Shown here: positions 6,607 to 13,591 of the stretch, in pieces
Layout of the letters: every line of letters starts with the position of its first letter
Numbering within the stretch: position 1 is the first letter of the stretch
Notes under the pieces: model-generated
What the model saw: the letters and a program-made list of their open reading frames with translations, nothing else
Told to the model about the DNA's origin: nothing
Databases searched by the model: none
From: WJMT01 sp964599635
GTDB taxonomy: Bacteria > Acidobacteriota > Aminicenantia > Aminicenantales > Aminicenantaceae
Length of the DNA: 15,151 nt
Direction: 5' to 3'
Assembly: GCA_964599635.1 (NCBI GenBank)
Contig: CAZRGM010000021.1
Coordinates: forward strand, 1-15,151
Program-made: the position numbers and the translations under genes

Positions 6607-9567
6607 ATGAAAAAACATAAAAATCCACTGCTTATTTTCGTCTTCCTTTTGTTCTGTGCGGCATCTTTATCTGCACAGATTATATATTATCCTTACTACG
6701 GGAAGAATATTATCCGTTATAAAAATTTTGAATGGGAAAGCTACCAAACAGACCATTTTGAAATCTATTATTATATGAAAGATGTGAAATTTTTAAAAAG
6801 AATCGCAGAACTGGCTGAAAGCGCGTATGAAAAGATAAGCAAACGAATCAAACACCAATTGTCTGCCAATGTTCCCATCCTTTATTACAAAACAAGCACT
6901 GATTTTCAGCAGACTAATCTTTTCAGTATGCCGGAAGGAGTTCTAGGGGTCGCCGAGCCTATCCTATACAGGATAGCCCTTTATGGAGACATGCCGGTCG
7001 ACGAATTGGAAGACCTGGTTGAACATGAGCTCACTCATATATTTGAATTTGATATACTCTGGGGGAGTCCAGGAGGAGCTCTGCACGCCGTCAGCTCGCC
7101 CCCTTTATGGGTCATGGAAGGCTTCTCCGAATATAATACAGAAGAATGGTCCTCTTGGTCAGAACTCATCGTTAAAGATACGGTCTTAAATGACAGGATT
7201 CCTGAAATAAATAATGAAGGCAACCTCTATTCAAGATATCCGTTACCCAGAGACCCTGCCTATGACTTCGGACATGCGATTTATGATTATATAGAACATA
7301 GATATGGTCAAAACGGTGTGAAAAACTTATGGCACTCCATGAAAAAAGCTCCCTTGATAGGCAACATTAATCCCATTAAAAAAGCCTTTGATATAGAACC
7401 CAAGCAGTTCGGCCATGAGTTCAATAAATACCTCCGCGACAAATTCAGCCCTTTTATAACCCGCAATAATCCGGAAGACTACAGCTTACCCCTTGGCCCG
7501 AATTATCCTGTCAATGAATACTATTTCGCATTTTCTCATTCGCTGTCTCCCTCAGGAGACCTCATTGCGACCCTGGTAGTCAATCTAAAAGCAAACGAGT
7601 TTGACATCATTCTTTTTTCAGCAAAAGACGGAAAACTCATAAAAAATCTCACCAAAGGCTACACTTTAAAATACCAAAACATAAAATATGAAATCGACCC
7701 CTCCCTGGGGAGAGATATAACCTGGTCTCCTGACGGTGATAAAATCGCTTTCTTCGGTCGAACCGGAGAGAAACATAGTTTATTCTTAGTGAATGTCCTG
7801 ACCGGTCATATCATAAAAAAGATAAAAATCCCCCAAGACAAACCAAGCTCTCCTGCTTTTTCTTCAGACAATAAAACACTGCTCTACACGGCATTTCTCA
7901 ATGGAACTCATGATATCTTCAGTATATCTCTTGAATCAGAAGATGTCAGGAATCTCACAAATAATGACCTTTATGAAAAAGCCCCCGCTCTATCCCCTGA
8001 CGGAAAGTTTGTTGCCTATACCATCCGAATCGGGACTTATGACAAACTCTTTGTATCCCCGATCAATGACTTAAGCCAAAGGACGCAGTTGACCTTTGGA
8101 GAAGGGAACACCATTTCTCCTGAATTCACTCAAGATTCAAAAATGATATTTTTTTCAGGGGACATCCGAGACTCTTATAACATCTATTCCGTATCCCTGG
8201 AGACCGGAGAGTTAAAGAGATATACTGATGTTAGGACCGGAAATTTTTTCCCGTGCCCTGTGCCTAACGAAGAAAACATGATCATCTTTTCTTCATTCCA
8301 TAAAGGGGCCTTCCAAATCTTTAAAAGTGAGCTTCAAGGCACTGTTGAGAAAAAAATAAAATTTACCCAACTCTTGACACCTGAAGACTATGAAAGATAC
8401 AAACCCCATGTCTCCCTGGAAATCGATCAATCAAAAATAAAAAAATATGAAGGCATCGGAAAGCTTTATTTAACGGGAAGACCCCCTGTAGACACCATCG
8501 TTTCAACGGACGGTTCTCTGTATGGAGGTTCAGCTATCTCTTTCTCAGATTTATTCGGAAATCACAACTTCAATATAACCGCCTATCAAGTGAGAGACTT
8601 TCGTTCTTACTACTTTTCATATCTCAATCAGAAAAACAGGCTTCAGTATCAAGCCAGCGCTTATCACTACACTCTCTTTTACTACACACCGTACTATTAC
8701 ATAGACCCAACCTATTATTACACATTAAATTATAATGATGCTCTCGCAACAAGATCTATTACAGGAGCTTATATCTCAGCCTATTATCCATTCAACCGAT
8801 ACTACAGGGCCCAAGGCTCTTTTCAATATTCCTACTATGATGAAGAATTCTATGACCCCGCTCTTGCCCGCCAAATGGCTGAACAGGGAAGGACTTTCAG
8901 TCTTTTTCTCACAGGAAGTCTGCTTTCATCCTCAGTTGCCCTCACTGGAGAAACCACCCATTTCAAATACTATGGTCCCGCTTCAGGAAATACCTTTAAT
9001 CTTTCTGTTTCCCAGAGTATCCCTGTCACCGAAAAATTTTTATCCAACACCACGCTTCACTTGGACTTAAGAAAGTATTTTTACCTCGGATACGATACTC
9101 TTTTTGCCTTTCGGTTTGAAGGCTTCGGGAGCTGGGGAAAAACACCTTTTATCAATTACTTTGGCGGAAATAACGAAGTCCGCTCCCAGTACTATTACAG
9201 CCTTATAGGAACGGAAAGCTGGTTCTCAAATCTTGAGTTCAGATTTCCTGTTATCAATGCAGCATCCACCATACTCGGGCAACTCGGCCCTGTCAGAGGC
9301 ACTCTGTTCTTTGATGTAGCCCGAACGAAAGTCAAAGGCTATGAAGCTAAAATGTGGATCGAAGACAGACGTAAGTCTGGATTTAGTTATATGTATGTCG
9401 TTGATGCCGTAGGTTCTTTAGGATACGGATTTGAATTTTTTATTCTTGGCCTTCCCGTGCATATCGATCTTGTACGACTGGTTTACTGGCCTGACTTCTC
9501 AAAACCGTTTGACTTTGAAACCGGAGACCGCTGGATGACCAAATTTTGGATTGGTTTTGATTTTTAA
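6607..9567 (+). CDS. Exported metallopeptidase / TolB-like propeller / outer-membrane beta-barrel fusion
   Basis: This is a very large envelope protein, 986 residues from the chosen start; positions here are counted from an ATG one codon earlier. A signal peptide ends near SLSAQ (about 25). The next region resembles the MA-type zinc peptidases: HELTH (H141, E142, H145) and a downstream WVMEGFSEY whose E172 would be the third zinc ligand. About residues 300-620 hold TolB/PD40-type propeller blades such as WSPDGDKIAF, PALSPDGKFVAY and PEFTQDSKMIFF. From about 630 (GSLYGGSAISFSDLFGNHNF) the sequence alternates like a surface-antigen (Omp85/D15-like) barrel and ends in FWIGFDF, a C-terminal aromatic as in outer-membrane barrels. 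Residues 687-710 contain 11 tyrosines in 24. I chose ATG 6607 because AAGGAG (6596-6601) is 5 bases away; ATG 6604 would be only 2. Substrate and role are unknown. The architecture suggests surface proteolysis or outer-membrane assembly. Confidence 0.85.
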   Translation: MKKHKNPLLIFVFLLFCAASLSAQIIYYPYYGKNIIRYKNFEWESYQTDHFEIYYYMKDVKFLKRIAELAESAYEKISKRIKHQLSANVPILYYKTSTDFQQTNLFSMPEGVLGVAEPILYRIALYGDMPVDELEDLVEHELTHIFEFDILWGSPGGALHAVSSPPLWVMEGFSEYNTEEWSSWSELIVKDTVLNDRIPEINNEGNLYSRYPLPRDPAYDFGHAIYDYIEHRYGQNGVKNLWHSMKKAPLIGNINPIKKAFDIEPKQFGHEFNKYLRDKFSPFITRNNPEDYSLPLGPNYPVNEYYFAFSHSLSPSGDLIATLVVNLKANEFDIILFSAKDGKLIKNLTKGYTLKYQNIKYEIDPSLGRDITWSPDGDKIAFFGRTGEKHSLFLVNVLTGHIIKKIKIPQDKPSSPAFSSDNKTLLYTAFLNGTHDIFSISLESEDVRNLTNNDLYEKAPALSPDGKFVAYTIRIGTYDKLFVSPINDLSQRTQLTFGEGNTISPEFTQDSKMIFFSGDIRDSYNIYSVSLETGELKRYTDVRTGNFFPCPVPNEENMIIFSSFHKGAFQIFKSELQGTVEKKIKFTQLLTPEDYERYKPHVSLEIDQSKIKKYEGIGKLYLTGRPPVDTIVSTDGSLYGGSAISFSDLFGNHNFNITAYQVRDFRSYYFSYLNQKNRLQYQASAYHYTLFYYTPYYYIDPTYYYTLNYNDALATRSITGAYISAYYPFNRYYRAQGSFQYSYYDEEFYDPALARQMAEQGRTFSLFLTGSLLSSSVALTGETTHFKYYGPASGNTFNLSVSQSIPVTEKFLSNTTLHLDLRKYFYLGYDTLFAFRFEGFGSWGKTPFINYFGGNNEVRSQYYYSLIGTESWFSNLEFRFPVINAASTILGQLGPVRGTLFFDVARTKVKGYEAKMWIEDRRKSGFSYMYVVDAVGSLGYGFEFFILGLPVHIDLVRLVYWPDFSKPFDFETGDRWMTKFWIGFDF

Positions 9568-9826
9568 AAGCCTGAATGATGAACGAGTTGAGATTGCTGC
9601 AGATGCAAGGCGTAAGGCATGAAGCCGTGGTCCTTCACTACGAATGCCCTGCAATGAAGAAGATGCAGTCACATCGAATCGCCTGTAAGGTAAAAAAAAT
9701 GGCGATTAAAATTAAATACCTAAAGAGGAAAATAGTTTCAACTGTCATTTTTGAAATAATCGTGCATATCGCTGAAAACAAATTAATAATAAAGACATAG
9801 CCATTTTTTATGAATAGTTCAGGGTA
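9568..9826 (+). repeat. Dispersed ~260-bp intergenic repeat, copy B (more diverged)
   Basis: This copy shares the landmarks of copies A and C: GCCTGAATGATGAACGAG at the left, the hairpin arms AAGGCAT (9614-9620) and ATGCCCT (9644-9650), the TAAGGTAAAAAAAATGGCGAT block ending at 9706, and the right end TATGAATAGTTCAGGGTA. The internal inverted repeat is imperfect here: ATAGCC replaces ATCGCC on the right arm, with one extra A in the left tract. It begins immediately after the stop codon of the barrel-protein gene, whose TAA may be part of the repeat edge. It ends about 50 bases before the dnaA promoter. In this copy a 74-codon frame is continuous across the element (9576-9800), because the left stop is lost and one base is inserted. 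I do not call it a gene. Confidence 0.8.
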
Positions 9827-9876
9827 AATATTATATAAAAATTTCAATAATTTATTTATATTTTCGACAAAAATCC

Positions 9877-9905
9877 TTGAAATACGAATTTAACGGTGAT
9901 AATAT
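9877..9905 (+). promoter_or_regulatory. Candidate dnaA promoter
   Basis: TTGAAA (9877-9882) and TAATAT (9900-9905) are 17 bases apart; an overlapping GATAAT (9898-9903) is a better hexamer but gives 15-base spacing. Transcription would begin near 9912, so the three DnaA-box-like sites at 9936-9967 would fall in the transcribed leader, where bound DnaA could block elongation and autoregulate. Based on consensus and position only. Confidence 0.4.
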
Positions 9906-9935
9906 ATTTCAAACCAAATCATCAATGAAAGCAGG

Positions 9936-9967
9936 TTTTCCACACCTGTGGATATATTTGTGGAAAA
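9936..9967. promoter_or_regulatory. Cluster of three DnaA-box-like sites upstream of dnaA
   Basis: Three 9-mers each differ at one position from the DnaA box TTATCCACA or its complement TGTGGATAA. They are TTTTCCACA (9936-9944), TGTGGATAT (9947-9955) and TGTGGAAAA (9959-9967), separated by 2 and 3 bases; the first faces opposite to the other two. They sit 13-45 bases before the dnaA start codon. This is the usual place for dnaA autoregulation and, in many bacteria, for part of the chromosomal origin. Confidence 0.7.
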
Positions 9968-9980
9968 CTAGGATCATAAT

Positions 9981-11309
9981 ATGGAGGAATCACGCAGTTC
10001 AAACCCTTGGATTCTTATTCAAAAGAAGCTCAAAAGTAAAATTGATAAAAACAGTTTTGACACCTGGTTCGGTCCTACATTATATATCGGGCAGGAAAAG
10101 AACTCTCTTTATATAAAAGTTCCGAATTCCTATTTTAAAGATTGGCTGTCATTCCACTATTCCAGTCTTATCGACGCCTCCTCGAAAGAACTGTTCGATA
10201 AGGTTTTTGATATTAAATACATATTTGACGATTCATCTTCTTTTATGCGGCGAAGTCCGAGCGAGAGAAGATCTAAAGATGGTTATCTGTTGAATCCCAA
10301 CCTAAATCCTAATTATACCTTTGATAATTTTATAGTGGGTTCATGCAATCAATTCGCCCATGCAGCTGCTTCGTCAGTATCTAAAAATCCAGCAAAGTCC
10401 TACAATCCACTCTATATTTATGGAGGAGCCGGTTTAGGTAAGACCCATCTCATGAATGCCATTGGTCATGAATCTCTTCAAAATAAACGAGGTTTAAAAA
10501 TACTTTACATGACCACAGAAAAATTCATGAATGATCTCATCAATCATCTTCAATACGGGAAAATTATGGATTTTAGGGAAAAATATAGAAATATAGATCT
10601 CCTGCTGATGGATGATATCCATTTCTTATCAGGAAGAGAAAGAACGAAAGAAGAATTCTTTCATACATTCAACCACCTTTATGAAAACCAAAAACAAATT
10701 GTCATCTCCAGTGACTGCCCTCCGAAAGAAATACCAAATCTAGAAGAAAGATTTAGTTCAAGATTCGAGTGGGGCCTTATAGCCGATCTTAAACCTCCGG
10801 ATATAGAAACAAGGATTGCTATCTTAAAGAAAAAATCTCAGATCGAGGGAGTGGATATTTCTGAAAGTGTAGCCCTCTTTATTGCTGATAAAGTCCATTC
10901 AAATATCCGAGAACTGGAAGGGTTTCTAAGGCGTGTTATTGCTTATTCATCTTTGAAAGGACAGCCTATTGACTTAGATCTAGCCGAAGAAGCTCTTAAA
11001 AGTTTACTGGATGCATCTGAATATATCATCACGGTTGAAAAAATTCAAAAGTTTGTCTGCCGTGAATTTAAAATAAACTTAAAAAAATTAAAGTCAAAAA
11101 ATAATTCTCCTAAAATTGCCTTTCCTCGCCAGGTAGCTATGTATCTCTCCAAACAGCTCACAGAATCCTCTCTTCCTGAAATCGGGAAAAAATTTAATGG
11201 AAAACATCATACTACGGTTATTCACAGTATAAAGAAAATAGAACAATTAAGAGAAACTGACAGGAATTTTGACAAGCATATCAACAAGATGATGTCTTCT
11301 TTACGTTAA
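9981..11309 (+). CDS. dnaA: Chromosomal replication initiator DnaA
   Basis: This AAA+ ATPase binds DnaA boxes, opens the origin and loads the helicase. The 442 residues contain all four domains. Domain I (about 1-80) includes WILIQKKLKSKIDKNSFDTWF. A short, poorly conserved linker (about 81-110) follows. The AAA+ core has Walker A GGAGLGKT (148-155) and Walker B LLLMDD (207-212), with the sensor I and arginine-containing stretch EERFSSRFEWG. The C-terminal domain IV has the helix-turn-helix PRQVAMYLSKQLT...LPEIGKKF and the DNA-contact signature GKHHTTV (407-413). E. coli has GRDHTTV, so the Asp that contacts the box is His here. The start is preceded by AGGA with 7-base spacing. dnaN follows after about 116 bases. 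Confidence 0.98.
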   Translation: MEESRSSNPWILIQKKLKSKIDKNSFDTWFGPTLYIGQEKNSLYIKVPNSYFKDWLSFHYSSLIDASSKELFDKVFDIKYIFDDSSSFMRRSPSERRSKDGYLLNPNLNPNYTFDNFIVGSCNQFAHAAASSVSKNPAKSYNPLYIYGGAGLGKTHLMNAIGHESLQNKRGLKILYMTTEKFMNDLINHLQYGKIMDFREKYRNIDLLLMDDIHFLSGRERTKEEFFHTFNHLYENQKQIVISSDCPPKEIPNLEERFSSRFEWGLIADLKPPDIETRIAILKKKSQIEGVDISESVALFIADKVHSNIRELEGFLRRVIAYSSLKGQPIDLDLAEEALKSLLDASEYIITVEKIQKFVCREFKINLKKLKSKNNSPKIAFPRQVAMYLSKQLTESSLPEIGKKFNGKHHTTVIHSIKKIEQLRETDRNFDKHINKMMSSLR

Positions 11310-11425
11310 GGGAATCTTGATCTTAGAATTATTTTTCACATATTCTTTGCTATTATTGTTATTATTATAGAAAAGATTATATAATAATATTAAATAATAA
11401 AATACATTATAAAAAGGTGGAAAAT
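11310..11425. other. AT-rich dnaA-dnaN spacer, possible origin unwinding region
   Basis: From about 11325 to 11415 the spacer is almost entirely A and T, with runs such as TATTATTGTTATTATTATAG and ATAATAATATTAAATAATAA. In several bacteria (for example Bacillus subtilis) the unwinding element lies in this spacer while a second box cluster lies upstream of dnaA; the layout here would fit such a split origin. Only a weak box-like site is visible within it (TTTTTCACA, 11332-11340, 7 of 9). The function as an origin is inferred from gene context and base composition. Confidence 0.4.
11356..11385 (+). promoter_or_regulatory. Candidate dnaN promoter
   Basis: A perfect -10 hexamer TATAAT (11380-11385) follows TTGTTA (11356-11361, 4 of 6 to TTGACA) after 18 bases. 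The start of transcription would be near 11392, some 34 bases before the dnaN ATG. Because the whole spacer is AT-rich, a chance -10 match is easy, so confidence is modest. Confidence 0.35.
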
Positions 11426-12526
11426 ATGAAATTTTCAATCAAAAAAGAAGATATATTGACAGAACTCCAGCTTCTTCAAGGAATCGTAGAGAAAAGAAAC
11501 ACCATGCCCAGTCTCGCTAACATTCTCATAGATGCCCATAAAGATAGAGTTGAATTGATTGGGACAGACTTAGAAGTAGGGCTCAAAACATACATTGAAA
11601 CAGAAGTCAAAGAGGATGGTTCTGGTACCATATCAGGCAAAAAAATATACGAGATCATTAAATCTCTTTCTGAAGAAAAAGAAGTCCAAATTTCTCTGAT
11701 TAATGAAAAAATGATTGAAATATCCTCTGGAGCAAGCCTATTTAAAGTTCTCTGCAGTTCAAAAGATGATTACCCTCAGGTTCCAGAGGCAAGATTTGAA
11801 AAAGACATTATTCTTCCTTTAAATGTATTTAAAGAGATGGCCAATCGAGTCTACTTTGCCATCACTCAAGAACAGAGGTATTACTTAAATGGAGCCTTAA
11901 TGATTCTTCAGAAGGGCGGCATTGAGTTAGTCAGTACGGACGGTCACCGGCTGGCTTATGCCAATTCGAAACTCGAAAATGTGGGAATAGATGAGGAAAT
12001 CAGAGGAATAGTCTCGAAAAAGACATTGAGTGAATTAAGAAAATTTGAAGATGAAGAAATCAAATTTGATCTAGATGAAAGTAATTTATACTTTAATGTT
12101 AAAAACAGGACTCTCATATCGCGCATTATTGAGGGGAATTTCCCTAATTATAATGCCGTGATACCTAAAGATAATCCAAATATTCTTATTTTTTCTAGAG
12201 AAGAAATAACCGATGCCATTAGAAGGGTCGCCCTATTGTCAACAGAACGTTCAAAAGGAATTAAATTAAAGATAGAAAAAAATAAGGTTGATCTTTTCTC
12301 ATCTAATCCTGAACTCGGAGAGGCTCGAGATCAGGTTGAAACAGAATACAGTGGGGATCACTTTGAGATTGGATTTAATGCCCAATATATACTGGATTTT
12401 CTGACCACAGTTCAGTCAGAAAGCGTGAGGTTTGAAATGAAAGATCCTAACAGCGCTGTTTTAATGACGCCTGAAGAACCGGATGAAATTGAATATAAAT
12501 ATATTTTAATGCCTATGAAAATTTAG
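11426..12526 (+). CDS. dnaN: DNA polymerase III beta subunit (sliding clamp)
   Basis: The ring-shaped clamp tethers replicative polymerase to DNA and serves as the docking site for many repair proteins. The 366 residues match the family. The N-terminus MKFSIKKEDILTELQLLQGIVEKRNTMPSLANILI is typical. The central LVSTDGHRLAYAN and the C-terminal YILMPMKI (the clamp family's hydrophobic-pocket tail, usually ending MPM.L/I) are both present. A GTG three codons earlier (11417) extends the frame, but AAAGGTGG (11413-11420) reads as a Shine-Dalgarno placed 5 bases before ATG 11426, so I take the ATG. It follows dnaA in the classic initiator-clamp order and converges with apbE across 9 bases. No recF or gyrB follows, unlike many genomes. 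Confidence 0.96.
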   Translation: MKFSIKKEDILTELQLLQGIVEKRNTMPSLANILIDAHKDRVELIGTDLEVGLKTYIETEVKEDGSGTISGKKIYEIIKSLSEEKEVQISLINEKMIEISSGASLFKVLCSSKDDYPQVPEARFEKDIILPLNVFKEMANRVYFAITQEQRYYLNGALMILQKGGIELVSTDGHRLAYANSKLENVGIDEEIRGIVSKKTLSELRKFEDEEIKFDLDESNLYFNVKNRTLISRIIEGNFPNYNAVIPKDNPNILIFSREEITDAIRRVALLSTERSKGIKLKIEKNKVDLFSSNPELGEARDQVETEYSGDHFEIGFNAQYILDFLTTVQSESVRFEMKDPNSAVLMTPEEPDEIEYKYILMPMKI

Positions 12527-12535
12527 ACAAAAAGT

Positions 12536-13462
12536 TTATTTTAGCAATTCAAACCGAAAATTTTTCCCTAAAAAAATAATTTTTCCATTTTGATTGATAA
12601 TAATTGCACCGTATTCAGGATATCTTCTTAAAATATTTTCCGGTTCTTTGGATACGAAAACAGCCGTGGATAGAGCATCACATAAAAAGACTTTGGGACC
12701 TATAACCGTAACGCTTTGTTTCCCTCTCGCGGGATAGCCTGTCAAAGGGTCAAAAATATGGTGATATCGCATTCCGTCTTGAATAAAAAATCTCTGATAA
12801 TCTCCCGATGTCGCAGCTCCCAGTTCAGTGATAGAAAGGATCCCGAGGAACCCGTTTTCTCGGGGATGCTGGATCGCAATTTTCCAATCTTTGTTATCCG
12901 GATTTTTACCCCAACAAAAAATATCTCCTCCTGCATTAAGAAATCCCTTCTTAACACCCATATCTGCCAGGGCCTTTGAGGCGAGATCCACTCCATAACC
13001 TTTGGCAATAGCACCCCAGTCAAGTTTAAACTGATCAGGAATGATGAATCGATTATTATCTTTTTGGATATTTTGCATCCCTATCCTTTTTTTGAGTTGA
13101 TTTATTTCTTCTGGAGAAGGAATTCTATGATGACCGTTCAGGAATCCCCAAGCTTCTTTTAAGGGTCCTACGGTAATATCAAAGCATCCGTCAGTGTTTT
13201 TATTTATTTGGAAACTCTCTCTCATGAGGTATTGAAACATTTGAGACTTAGTCTCTGTTTGAACAGGGGCGAAATTCTCTTCTATGCATGTGAATATTTT
13301 TTTTACTTCTTTTTTTGCCGTTAAATGTTCTGAAGGGGAACAAAAGATTCTCAATTCACAGACAGTATCAAAAAACATCAAAGTGGATTGATGCCAGGAT
13401 TTGTTTGGATGGCAATTTCCAGCAAGGATCAACACAAAGATCAAAGCAAGATATTTTTTCAT
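12536..13462 (-). CDS. apbE: ApbE, FAD:protein FMN transferase (exported)
   Basis: ApbE enzymes attach FMN covalently to a threonine of partner proteins such as Na+-pumping NADH dehydrogenase or Rnf subunits, normally outside the cytoplasmic membrane. The 308 residues begin with a signal peptide and a possible lipidated C17 (LAGNC; Asn at -1 is unusual, so lipidation is uncertain). Family motifs are intact and in order: DWGAIAKGYGVD (148-159), LNAGGD (175-180), TSGDYQRFF (218-226), HIFDPLTGYPA (235-245) and CDALSTAVFV (261-270), which carries the metal-binding D262 and T266. No Nqr, Rnf or other flavinylation target lies in this window, so its substrate is unknown. No Shine-Dalgarno is visible, and the nearest promoter candidate gives a leader of only about 10 bases. 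Confidence 0.92.
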   Translation of the reverse strand: MKKYLALIFVLILAGNCHPNKSWHQSTLMFFDTVCELRIFCSPSEHLTAKKEVKKIFTCIEENFAPVQTETKSQMFQYLMRESFQINKNTDGCFDITVGPLKEAWGFLNGHHRIPSPEEINQLKKRIGMQNIQKDNNRFIIPDQFKLDWGAIAKGYGVDLASKALADMGVKKGFLNAGGDIFCWGKNPDNKDWKIAIQHPRENGFLGILSITELGAATSGDYQRFFIQDGMRYHHIFDPLTGYPARGKQSVTVIGPKVFLCDALSTAVFVSKEPENILRRYPEYGAIIINQNGKIIFLGKNFRFELLK

Positions 13463-13478
13463 GGTTTCAGAATTTTAA

Positions 13479-13506
13479 ATTTTATTAAAAAAGCAAATAA
13501 AGTCAA
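13479..13506 (-). promoter_or_regulatory. Candidate apbE promoter
   Basis: On the minus strand TTGACT (13501-13506, 5 of 6) and TAAAAT (13479-13484, 5 of 6) are 16 bases apart. Transcription would begin near 13472, about 10 bases before the apbE ATG, implying a near-leaderless message without an SD. It diverges from the transporter promoter about 40 bases away. Confidence 0.45.
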
Positions 13507-13548
13507 TTTTTGTTCTATGAAACGTGATATCTATGGAATGGTCTTTCA

Positions 13549-13578
13549 TTGACATATCTATCATTTATGTAATAAATT
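13549..13578 (+). promoter_or_regulatory. Candidate promoter of the MFS transporter gene
   Basis: A perfect -35 hexamer TTGACA (13549-13554) is followed after 18 bases by TAAATT (13573-13578, 4 of 6). The predicted start near 13585 is only about 7 bases before the ATG at 13592, so the message would be nearly leaderless. This agrees with the absence of a Shine-Dalgarno before the gene. Confidence 0.4.
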
Positions 13579-13591
13579 TTAGAAAAAAAAG

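Noticed and set aside
8735..9070. A 111-codon plus-strand frame inside the barrel-protein gene
   Set aside because: It is an out-of-frame shadow; the overlapping frame carries the signal peptide, motifs and barrel pattern continuously.
9576..9800. A 74-codon frame spanning repeat copy B, as a possible gene
   Set aside because: It lies wholly inside the repeat, is interrupted or out of frame in copies A and C, lacks a good SD at its start, and codon differences between copies show no protein-level constraint.
12527..12600. A shared terminator between dnaN and apbE
   Set aside because: There are A and T runs, and TTTTTCCCTAAAAAA can pair, but the stem is tiny and lies inside the apbE coding end; not supported.
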